From assembly GCF_030272615.1 (NCBI RefSeq), contig NC_081412.1, positions 665,173,352-665,237,351 of the forward strand: a stretch of 64,000 nt of DNA. Reading direction: 5' to 3'. The notes below the pieces were generated by a model. It searched no databases. It was not told the DNA's origin and saw only the letters and a list, made by a program, of their open reading frames with translations. Each line of letters opens with the position of its first letter. Within the stretch, counting starts at the first letter, position 1. Positions 54,099 to 64,000 of the stretch are shown here, one piece after another. Origin of the DNA: Cryptomeria japonica (taxonomy: Eukaryota > Streptophyta > Pinopsida > Cupressales > Cupressaceae). The translations under genes and the position numbers were made by a program.

Positions 54099-54490
54099 CT
54101 TTTTTTTTTCTAGTTGTTCTTGAACCAATGCCAAATCTTTCGTAGATTATAAGGAGATAACTAACTAACCCTTCCATTTGAAATTCTTAGATGGGAGCTA
54201 AGGTTTGCTCCAAGATCTTCCTGAATTAAAATTGTTCTTTAATCTTCTAAGTGATCATGGAATAGGTTTCTCAAAACCCACATTGAGGCAAGAATCCAAT
54301 AATAACAAATTTTTAACTCATTCCATCTTTGAATCTAAGTTTCATTAGAAATTTACAACAAAAGACGAATACTTGATCTAAGGTTCATGAGCTAAGTCAA
54401 GTCTCACGGTATAATGATTTCAGATTTGATAACTCTCTTTGGTTTCAGATAAAGTTTCTACACTTCCCAATTAATTTCAATGTTCTAGAT
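54099..54490. other. Unassigned; replaces the expected LTR head
   Basis: By comparison with 19359-20438, the LTR head should lie here, but the sequence does not match it. Either this LTR is truncated at about 54476-54490 or it is a variant with a different head. Confidence 0.45.
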
Positions 54491-57400
54491 TATACCATGT
54501 AGATTATATGAATCTTTACTATGAGATTCATCCCTACATTTAAATGTATCTTCTCCCTTTTACTATTCTTATGTTTCCTTGAAGTTAGAAGATAAATTTG
54601 ACTATTATTATGTTTGACTATACTAAATTTCTTGTTTATTCTGCATCTTGGAATCCAATAAAGAAAAATCTAATATCCAACCTACTACTACTACTAAGAG
54701 ATTTATATTCAAAATGAGAAGGACTATTATTTCTAGCTTCTTGCAACTTGCATGATAACATCAATTGTGTAACTTGCATGATAATCATAAATATGTACCT
54801 GGTATGATGACAATAATGTGTAACTTGCATGGAAACAATAATTAAGTAACTTACATGATAGAGGTAAATATGTAACTTGCATGATAACAATAATAGTGTA
54901 ACTCATATATAGATTAAAAATGTTCATTTTCTTAAATGAGGATTAGTTAAATTAAATTTGAATCATTTTCTTGAAATAAACAATTGATGAAGGTGGCTAT
55001 GATTTCTTAGAGAGGAGGTCCCTTTAGACAATCTTAATCAATATAATTTAATAATTTAAAATAGGATAAAAATTCCATCCAAATAACCCGATTAAATATA
55101 AAACTATTTAGATGAGTCTAAACTATATATAGTTACAAGTCCATCTACGAATTTAATTCCATTGGTTTAGCAAGATTGAAGAGCCCCAATCATTCGACAA
55201 AAAAAACTCTCCAAATTTATTCCTTTTAATGGTAAAAAATAACTACAAATTTTTATTTTAATAAAATTTTATTTACAATTAGATTTTATTTATAAGTCAC
55301 TCCATACAAATCCAGTTTTTGTATTACAAAAGAAAAATTTATATTAATAATTCTTATTTTCACTAGTAAATAAATAAATAAAATAAAATTTATATATATA
55401 ATGCAATCTTTAATCCTTTCTTTTAAATAAAGGAAAAGTGGGGGAGTGGGGGCTCACGGGCCCTGCCATGCCTGCAGACCCACAGGAACAAGGAAGTGGG
55501 GGTACAACTCCCCACTACCCACCTCAAATCATTAAAAATGCCAACATAATTAAAATGCCTTAACATAATAAAAATGCTCAAACAACATTGATTTTAATTT
55601 CGATTTAAAACAAGGATTGAAAAGATGTTTATAAATTTATTATTATTATATATATATTGTATATATGATTATTTATATATTTTTATCTGAGTTTTATTAA
55701 ATTTTACAGAGAGGCTAAATAGACTTAGAAAGAAAATAAATAAATAACACAGATAAACAAACATATATTCACATAGAGATAAAACTTATTTGCTGATGTA
55801 TTCTGGAAGATAAAATTATTGGTAGGGAGAATTTATTTGTTTTCTCAAGGATTGTTTTCTTTTTTTGTTCACCGAGAGTAAATTTACAATACATTTGAGG
55901 TAGATATGAATCTGTAGCAAGTTTTCTTAGAGATTATTGAAATTTCTCAAAGCATTCTTAGATTAAGTTTCCAAAATAAATTGCTTCACAGAGAAGAATT
56001 CTAGAGAAAAATTAACCTATATTTTCATGCATGTTTTGAGGAGAGAATAGTCTCAAAGGAAATCAGCCACAGAGAAAAGAAAAGGGTTTCATAGAGAGGT
56101 AATTTGGAATAAATAAATATTTTGTGGTAGTGTTTTGAATTAAGTAAGGAAAATATATAAACAATTTCCCAAAGGTAGATTTCAAGAGAGATGAAAATGA
56201 ACATTCACAGATTTCACAGAGAGATGAACTTGGATTTCCACAAATTTCACAGAGAGGTGAATGGTTCTACATCTTATTGAAAATAATAACAACCGGGTTT
56301 GAATTAACACAGAGAAAGGTTTTCTCCACAACACATAAAAAAAAAATTTGTTCAATATATATGTTTTGTTCTATGCACATTTTGAGGAAAAGAAGAAGAA
56401 AACTACACAGAGAGAAAATCAAATACAGAGTTTTTTCACAGATCTTTACCTTAGATTTTTTTTTTTTTTAAATTGAGAAAACCAAAAAGTAAAAAGAAAT
56501 CTGATTTTCTTTCTTTTCTCTAAAACAGATTAAATAAATAAAAAGGAATCTGCATATGCATATTTGGAAGGAATTTTTATCAATGCAAAAAAATAGATTT
56601 TTCATTTTGATTAATCTTTCTAAATAATTAAGAGATCATTTCTTGAAGCAAAATTTTCATAAAATAATAAACAAACCAAATAATAAAAAATCTAAGAGAG
56701 ATAAAATATTTTCCTTTTGAAAATACAAATTTCACACAGGCAAATAAGAGAATACAAAGAAGGGAACCTAGATTGATGAAACTTTTGATGTTGAATCCTC
56801 TTTAGCCTTCTTAGATCCTTCCTTGTAGCTTGGTGAGAATTCTTCAAGAGAAAACCTAATAATTCTACAATGAAATGTGACTAAAAACAAAATCCTACTA
56901 CTATTAACAAGAACTTGAGAAATTATTTCACACCAAAAACCATGAACTCCCCTATTAAATGTTTGGCATACAATATATAGAAAGAGTGCACCATATTCCA
57001 CTTTCGAAAGAATTAATTGAAATGGAGATTCTTTTCTAAAATTATTTTTCATGTAACATTGATTGTTGACATAGTGGGAGTTACATGCAAGAACATGAAT
57101 TTGAAAAGACTCTTCTAGAAACTTCCCTTTTTCTCCTATGACATGTGCTAGAATAAATAATTTATAAATAAATCTTATGACCTATTGGTAAACAAATTTG
57201 TCACTGCAGTCATTTATCTAAAACTGACCCTGTTTTCTCGATGAGCAGTGACAAACGTTCCAACAGTTGGAAAGATTGGAGTAAAACCATAATCTTCCTC
57301 TGCGTTTGAGAGGGGCAGCTCCCTCGTATGATAGGGGTATTTAGGATTTTTGTGTACTTTAAACCTGAAAGTACATAAAGGAGAAAACATAGAACTTACA

Positions 57401-57803
57401 CAAGATTAATAACAGAAACCCTACTAGAAGACATATGAATACCAAGTTGGATTCCATAATTGATAACAATTACAAAAGGGGTTACCACCAAATAGGTTAG
57501 TCATGCAACGATGATGAATTAAGTACAATAAATGTCGACATACAGAGAGATAGGTTGTACTAGCACATGCAGGTCAAGATACTGTGAAATGATATGTTTC
57601 ATCAATAGATTTCACCAATACATAAAGGGATTACTAATTCAGCATACGTGAAATTAGTAATAATAAATCATGAATACATTCAAGACACAAGAACTCAATG
57701 CATTCCTCATTATTCTTTTTGAAAATATACAAGTTCAAAACCCCTTGGTACAAAGGTATCAACATCAAAAGTTCTCACTTAGTTTCTCTACAAAATTCTG
57801 CAG

Positions 57804-57826
57804 AGTTCCCCCCCCCCCCCCCACCC
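57804..57826. repeat. Poly(C) run
   Basis: About 14 consecutive C then ACCCC; a likely sequencing length error site. Confidence 0.9.
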
Positions 57827-57865
57827 CATAAAAGTATATCTTTACATTGCAAATAGCCTTGTATT

Positions 57866-57886
57866 TATAGGCTTTTTAGGAAAACT
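57866..57886 (-). promoter_or_regulatory. TATA-like promoter, minus strand
   Basis: Minus-strand GCCTATAAATACAAGGC is a strong plant TATA context. The following leftward sequence (CTCTGCAGAATTTTGTAGAG near 57790-57810) looks like a transcribed leader of an LTR. It may belong to a decayed LTR within the insertion. Confidence 0.35.
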
Positions 57887-58439
57887 ACCTTAGTAACTAA
57901 CTTTGGATAGGTTAATAACTAACTCATTTTTATGCAAAAAGAGTTTAGTTATAAACTACTTAACTTTTGTGTGAATAAGGTCCATTGTCTAACCTTTAGT
58001 TACAATATGTGACATAAGTCACTTTTACAAAATTTATGGCTTTGAAAGAAGAATCAAGTTGTTGTTAGGAGATGTCCATCGCGAAAATCTCTATCCCTTC
58101 TTGAATTGATGATCCATTGGATGACACTTGAGATGAATCTTCATTGTTAGTTTAACATTTATAAGAATTGTGGTTGTCGCTTGCCTGTCAAAAATGGGTA
58201 ACACAAGGATAATTCACATTCCTTGAAGTCATGTAACCGGAAGGATAAAAGTATAACTTCCCTTGAAAAATCTCAAACACTTCTCATCTTTATAATTAAT
58301 GTAAATCCCTATCTTGAACCATGATTGCAATAACCAGATTCAATGATCATGGTGGTTTCAAAGTCATCAATTGGACTAATCAAATACAACGCATCTTTCA
58401 AATTCATGTCATTTCTCTAAGAAAAAGACTCTCCTCTAA

Positions 58440-59590
58440 ACTTTAAGGCATTTTATCAAACAAGTCCTTTGCCTTTCCTATGCTTCCACACTTTTTTCTT
58501 TGCTTTCTATGAGGAGAATTCTTTAAAAGCAAGATGAATTGGAACTAGACTTCGTAGACCTATTGCTCTGATCCATTAATTTCACATGTTTAAGAATATC
58601 CAAGGCATATTTAATGAACTCATTTCCTATATAAACTACAACCATTTTTTATGTTATTTTATCTATATGCTGCAATCTTAGGACTCCATGAGATGACATC
58701 AATCTGAGGTATTTGTCAACTAGTTCACTTGCCATGTCTAAGCTTCCCCAATCTGCATTATTGTATATGCTGCCACGATTTGCAGTATTCTATCACACAC
58801 TTCATGGGAATCATTTATACTTCTGCATTATGTAGCATTTTTTATGCTTCTACCATGTGTATTGGCTATGATACTTATATTTCTCCAGAGAAGCTGCAAC
58901 TTCAACATCTAGCCTCCACGATCTGTACCTACTCAGGTACATGACATGGCTTGGGCCAGGATACTATGGTTTGCATCATTATAAAGCAATTATCAGCTTA
59001 AACATATGTATATAGCTTGCACCACATCTTCTTGAGAAATTGCAATGACAACATCTGGCAAAATCACTTTATCTTTTACACATTGATGAATGTCCATAAC
59101 CGGTTCAAAGTTCACACTGAAATATCATGGAATTCGATCTTACATCTACATTGATCATTTCTTTAATGTGTACAATATGCACTAAAAAATATTATTTATT
59201 TAGTGCATTCTATCAAACAAATATGATGTATGTATTATATCAAACAGTTCATGTGCATTGTTTGTACTTTAACAATCTGCTTCCTCCATACTTCCACAAT
59301 TTGTCTATGCATTCTGTCCAAAAAAAAAATGATGTACAGTGTCGATGCCCTTTATCATACCTCCCACATCCATGAAATGCATATCAACATTACAAAGCAT
59401 TAACTACATGGGTTTTGGCTTTACAACCACCAATTGCAGCATATATATCATGTAATCAAACCTAACGATAGGCGATATTCTCAGGTTTGGCAGTCACATC
59501 TTCCAGAGCAATTGCAGCTACAACATTGATGAAATCCCTCTATCCTTTTAAGCTTTGATGAATGTCCATAACCTGTTCATAAGCTCTCGA
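58440..59590 (-). pseudogene. Decayed pentatricopeptide-repeat (PPR) gene fragment
   Basis: Minus-strand reading shows PPR phrases in the right style though not one frame. V-M-D-I-H-Q-S at about 59570 (as in G-x-x-I-H-x-x-V). C-G-S-M-E-E-A and N-A-H-E-L-F-D near 59310-59240. V-M-D-I-H-Q-C-V-K-D ... L-P-D-V-V-I-A near 59100-59040. S-I-N-D-S-H-E-V-C-D near 58820. P-Q-I-D-V-I-S-W-S near 58700. K-K-C-G-S-I-G-K-A-K-D-L-F-D-K-M-P at 58495-58440. These are hallmarks of PLS-class PPR proteins (Y-A-K-C-G-S-I-x-x-A-x-x-L-F-D-x-M-P; R-D-V-x-S-W), which bind organellar RNA. Stops and shifts are pervasive. It lies wholly inside an insertion in an LTR, so it is a moved fragment, not a resident gene. Confidence 0.75.
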
Positions 59591-59719
59591 CTTTGTATGG
59601 AATGGAAGGTAGAAAAACTTGCATTGCAGATTTTCATTATTAATCATATTGTCTTTGCTTACAAAAATCCATGAGACTGCATTTCATTTGTGCATTTTCT
59701 ATTTAAATCTTATGAAGAA

Positions 59720-59889
59720 GGTTAAGAATGCTCCAAAATGGAGCATTTCTAACATTTTTAGACAAAGCGAGTCTACACAAGTTTAAGAAATAATGTTAGA
59801 GATGCTTCGTTTTGGATAATTCTTAACCTCTTTCTTTTTGAGGTTATGAATATGGGTTAAAAATGCTCAAAAACGGAGCATCCTTAACC
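59720..59889. repeat. Triple palindrome element (three hairpins of about 34 bp)
   Basis: Hairpins at 59720-59752, 59795-59828 and 59854-59889 share the consensus GGTTAAGAATGCTCC-loop-GGAGCATTCTTAACC. The outermost 15 bases (GGTTAAGAATGCTCC and GGAGCATCCTTAACC) form an inverted repeat with one mismatch, so the 170-bp block could fold as one cruciform or three. Confidence 0.85.
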
Positions 59890-60499
59890 ATTTCTTTCAA
59901 AGACTATGATCTTGACCTCTAGAAACCATTGACTATGAAGGAGAATAAAGGAGAAATGAAAATAATGAAATTTTTAGACAACTTTTTCCCTCAAATGACC
60001 ACAATATTAAAACAATTTAAAATATTAAATTATTTTTGAAAAATAATTTAAATATTTTAAATTTAGTGCTCAAACTTAGTAAAGATGGCCATATCTTCCA
60101 AACGGTAGGGAGTTAGGCTCCGGAATTTGAAACACATATTTATGTTAGGGAAATGAGAAAATACCATAATTTTTTCCACATTAAAATACCTAGGATGAGG
60201 GATTTTAATTATTTGCAAGCGAGCGACATCAAAATGTGAAAGTTTAAAATATAGCAAACTGTGAACTCGGTTCAGGCAAAAATTGGTAATATGGTATAAA
60301 ATGATTCTTAGCACATGTTCACAAAACAATTTCCCTAAATTATTTGTAATTTTAAAAACTCATCCATTTTTCACATTTTGATTGACAAAAATATTGGATC
60401 ACATGCTCACTCATTACGCATAGACACATATTTGGGTCTTTGTTCAACATTGGGACCAATTTGAAGTTAAAATTTTGGGTATGTCAAATATGGGGCAAC
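59890..60499. other. Remainder of the insertion, unassigned
   Basis: An 88-codon minus-strand frame (60329-60063) has no recognisable domain and I do not call it. Confidence 0.35.
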
Positions 60500-60617
60500 A
60501 TGACCTCATATGTGTGTTCACTTATTAATTCTTTTATTTAAGATTTCAATCATATTCAATTTATCTTATCTCTCTAACATTACTCATAGAATTGATAGTA
60601 ATAAAAATAATATAGTT

Positions 60618-60620
<3 letters not shown>

Positions 60621-60678
<58 letters not shown>

Positions 60679-60691
60679 CAACAACAACAAT
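60621..60691. repeat. AAT/ACA microsatellite
   Basis: About 17 AAT units then ACAACA units, at the same LTR position as 27534-27640. Confidence 0.95.
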
Positions 60692-60719
60692 AAGAAGTTA
60701 GGAAAAGAGGGTTATGACA

Positions 60720-63700
60720 TTATGATCTTGAAAATACCTTCCAACATGAATCTATATAGCTCACCAAGTCCATATCAATGACCATTCCATAGTGTTTGCC
60801 AAAATTGTAATTACCTTGAATGAAAATGCCTTTCAATGCCTCTCATGGGGATCCTTCAAAAAACTAATATACCATTAGAATATCATACAAAATATTATAC
60901 CTAATGTGAATCAAATAAGTGAGGCTCCCAACATGTAATTGATATTAAAGTACCATCAACCAAGGTGAAGAATATTGATCCTCGAAAGGAATCAAGATAC
61001 ATGAAAGTACTACCTAAAATAATATAAAAGAAGAGTAAATTATGAAAAACATTATATTTACAATTAAAAAGGAAAAATAAATATAAAACATAAACAAAAT
61101 CACACCATAAAATAAGTGTATCTAAAGAAAACCAATTTTAGGATAAAATAACCATATACATAAGTACCACAATGTATTATTTACTAACTCAAACATCAAC
61201 ACAATATACTTGTAAAGAAATAATTTATCTAGGAGCATCATTTTGTAGCATCGTAAATTGTACACCTTTAATTAGAGTGTCCAATTTCACACTCTCTTAG
61301 CACTCGTTCTAGTATCTCTAATTCTTCTATGCACTATAGGATCTTTTATTAATTTAAATTAATATTATGTGTCCTCTCTTAATTAAATCTCACCAAAATT
61401 CTATTTGAGCCCTTATATGATATGTCTACCATTTAATTATTTTATCTCCTCATTTCTCACCTATCTAGGCCCTATTTTAACATGTGTGGCCTTTTGTATT
61501 TTATCCCAACCTCAAAAATCAATTTACATTTAATCCTAGCCTCTCCTTAGTATTTCAGACCTTGGGTTTAAATTTGGGACTACATTGGAGGGAGCAAGTC
61601 AAGTAGGGTGCCCCGCTCCTAGGAGCAAGTTGAGTAGGGTTCTCTTCTCCTTGATGTTTTGGTTCAAAGTTAAACCACTTAATGGTTAGCTTAATTAAGC
61701 AGGAATTATTTGCCCGTTCTAGCCTACTCTAATTTTTGCACCCCAAAATACTTGGTGAGGTATATAAGGATTCTCTCTCAATTTATTTTGGATAGCTTAT
61801 CTTCTCTCGTGCTAGTATTATCATCTAATTCAAGAACATGTTTGATTCAAGGAGTATAAATCCATTTCAAGTAATCTTCACGCATTTTTTTATTTATGAT
61901 TTTGTGTCGTTTTAATCATAGTATTGCCTTGATGCATGGTGAATTTATCCTAAGAGCATTGCATCATCAATTGATAGTATAATTATTTCAATTCAAGCAT
62001 TTAAAATTTAGACTTTTATTTAATTTCATCAATGTTGTAGGGTTGAGTCCCAACCAAGGGTTTGACTAACTCAACCCCCATAACAACCCCAAAACACCAT
62101 TTTTCTCTTCTTGTGTGTAGATCAAGGTCCAAATAAAATTAAATGATAGAATAAATTAGCTTAGTAAACTATCATAGGTTCAAATTTTCAATTTAACCAG
62201 AAAGACCCAAGACTAAGTCGTATGGTGTGTCATAGTCCTCCCAAAAGTAACTGAAATTTGGCAAAGAGTAGGTGCACACCTTCTAGAGCCTAGATTCAAT
62301 CCCGCAAATCCAAAACTCATTAAAAAGGTCTATAAAACCTAAGATGATGTATAGATCTTCCCATTTGGGTTCAATTATAGGTGCACCACATAATTTTCCT
62401 TTCATTTATGAAATTTACTCTTCATAGATCAATCAATATCATTTGTTTAGAATTAGATCTTAAACACCTAGTTTATGAAATCATTCAATCAATAACTTAT
62501 AAGAAAGGAAGAAATTGGTAAGCCCTAAGAGTATGATATTGAATTGACTCTTTTAAGAAAGGTGTTATTCAATCATACTTATCTATTGGTGGCTTCATAT
62601 TATAAATGTAATCAAAGCGAAGATAGGTGTAGATTTCTAGTTTTGCATGCCTAAGCCAAGAACCCTATTTGCCTACATTACACATTATATATAGATTTGA
62701 ATTTGGTAACCTAACAATACCTACAAATTAACTATCAATACATCAATATTAAGAACCATGTAAATAAGAGTATTAAATGATGTTGGTATTTTCAATATCA
62801 ACATGAAAAAACCAAACTTTAAAACCTATGACAACACAAAGATAAATTAATATTATAAAATATTAGAATGATATGTACATATTAGGCATATATAAGAAAT
62901 AAAGTGAAATGAGAAGATAGGAAATAATGAGTAACTACTCCTACATATGTGGGACATTTGTAAGCTTACTTGACAAGTGTGTGAGCAAGTGAAATGTGTA
63001 TGTGCAAGAGGTGTCTCACTATGTGAGTATACATGTCTGAACCACATAAGATGAAACAAATCTCTAAAATTTCCTAAATGGATACTTAAATAATGTTAAT
63101 AAGAGATTACTTAAGTAAGCTAAAATAAACCTAGATGCATAAAGTCACTACTTACACTAACATATGATACCATGAAATTGTAATTTTAAAATATTAAGCT
63201 AAAACAATCTAGAAATAGTGCCTAAATGTCATGCCCAAAAAATTAAGCTAAGAAAACTTAACTAATTTTTTTTGTTTCACTTCCACCAAGGTATACTATA
63301 GTATATTATGTTTGATTGTATAATATGCAAGTCCCTATAATCTCGTCTCCCCCCTAATTCACAATCCTTAAAATTTATTTATTTCATAATCTCTTACACA
63401 CCAAACTCTTTCTCACTTTATGATCTTCCAATCCTTAGATCTCTTGTTTGAACTACCCTAGTTTATATGTGCATGAGAAAAATTGGTAGGTCATCTCTAC
63501 ATATTTAGATCTAAAATTAAACTCTTACATCTCAAAATTGAAATTAGACCTTTTCAACCTTTTGCTTACTAGTTGTTTTGTGCCAACCTAGCTCACATTT
63601 ATGTGAATTTTTGTGTTCTATTTTTCAATTTAAGGTAACTCCTTATCCATTTAAAAATATAAAGGAATGAATGCAACAAACCCTAGAAGTAAGATAATTG

Positions 63701-64000
63701 AAAATATAATATTTCATACCAACCCCCACCCAAAATTGAGACAAATATTAATAAAATAATATTATTTAAAGATACCCAATCTCACAGCCAATAATAAAAT
63801 AGGTTAGGTAGAATAAATAATATTTAAATAACCATAGTGGTTTCTACCACTTTTATCAAAAAATATATATTTAAATAACCATAAAGAGTAAAAAGGGATT
63901 TAAACAATACGAATAGCCCAAATAATTAAATAAACCAAATGTGCAATAATTTAATTACCCAATTCAAATATTAAACCACAAAACTCAATAATAATTAAAC
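60720..64000. other. AT-rich unassigned sequence
   Basis: No frame above background. A good TATA context GGTATATAAGGATTC at 61759-61773, followed by CTCTC, may be an LTR or gene promoter, but no bounding repeats or coding sequence were found. A small inverted repeat ATGTTGGTATT-TTC-AATATCAACAT lies at about 62781-62805. Confidence 0.4.

Larger units (their letters stand above)
57177..60506. mobile_element. 3.3-kb insertion of unknown class carrying a PPR relic
   Basis: Absent from the two related LTRs. ATGACCT flanks it on both sides (57177-57183 and 60500-60506); one-mismatch extension would make 8 bp. The inserted body is 57184-60499. I see no long terminal inverted repeats, LTRs or poly(A). 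The TSD length would fit a MULE- or hAT-type transposon or a LINE, but no structural hallmark decides it. Contents: a minus-strand TATA-like promoter, a poly(C) run, a PPR pseudogene and a triple palindrome. Confidence 0.7.
54491..60719 (-). mobile_element. Third copy of the long LTR, split by a 3.3-kb insertion
   Basis: 54491-57183 and 60500-60719 match 24706-27415 and 27416-27660 in order. The right end is GGGTTATGACA (60709-60719), the canonical family terminus, but no purine tract follows, so it is not a 3' LTR with adjacent internal region like the copy ending at 27660. It could be a 5' LTR of a leftward element or an isolated LTR piece. Confidence 0.8.

Noticed and set aside
60063-60329. 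88-codon minus-strand frame as a gene
   Set aside because: No recognisable domain, inside a transposed insertion, and no supporting signals.
57184-60499. Terminal inverted repeats for the 3.3-kb insertion
   Set aside because: ATTGGTAAAC at one end and GTTGCCCCAT (reverse complement) at the other do not match.
1-64000. tRNA or rRNA genes
   Set aside because: Only tRNA-complementary primer-binding sites were found; no cloverleaf or rRNA sequence was recognised by eye.

Overview
This window looks like a repeat-dense intergenic stretch of a large seed-plant genome. A gymnosperm is my best guess, inferred from the very long old LTRs, decayed Ty3 elements, expanded LRR-RLP and PPR families and an AT-rich background; nothing seen proves the clade. 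I support one intact protein-coding gene: an intronless leucine-rich-repeat receptor-like protein (RLP) at 9172-12102 (+). Nearly everything else is nested, decayed transposable element, satellite or simple repeat. Most element ORFs carry in-frame stops, many of which fit CAG/CAA-to-TAG/TAA changes, as expected of old methylated repeats.

Layout. 1-1785: 3' end of a Ty1/Copia element (+) with its LTR, beside a decayed L1-like LINE (RT, zf-RVT, RNase H) to about 3.95 kb, then an unidentified coding relic and T-rich, retroposon-like sequence to 7.5 kb. 7.5-9.1 kb: AT-rich upstream region, then the RLP gene. 12.6-18.5 kb: minus-strand relics, namely a LINE 3' end, a LINE ORF1 (DUF4283-like plus CCHC) and pieces of a Ty3/Gypsy pol (RT/RNase H, integrase core, integrase C-terminus) split by insertions. 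19.36-27.66 kb: an unusually long (about 4 kb) LTR, interrupted by a complete 4.26-kb solo LTR of the same family with a 5-bp target duplication (TATAC). A minus-strand polypurine tract and gag relic follow.

28.5-31.1 kb: diverged, CpG-richer tandem blocks and unassigned DNA. 31.1-46.9 kb: three layers. An old Ty3 element (31134-40054) has a Copia element (32312-38981; matching LTRs, TSD GGAAG) inserted inside its gag-like frame. A Ty3 chromovirus (40055-46921) sits against its right end and has dead RT and integrase active sites. 46.9-49.5 kb: giant GA-rich arrays. 49.67 kb: a CpG-rich 29-bp repeat. 50.65-51.0 kb: an inverted head of the long-LTR family running into a 500-bp assembly gap.

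51.9-53.7 kb: a satellite of about 359 bp, five full units. 53.9-54.1 kb: a 36-bp minisatellite. 54.5-60.7 kb: a third copy of the long LTR, split by a 3.3-kb insertion that carries a decayed pentatricopeptide-repeat (PPR) gene and a triple-palindrome element. 60.7-64 kb: AT-rich, unassigned.

The parts most worth following up are the long-LTR family with its TIR-like ends and apparently gag-only body, the PPR-carrying insertion, the triple palindrome and the 359-bp satellite.
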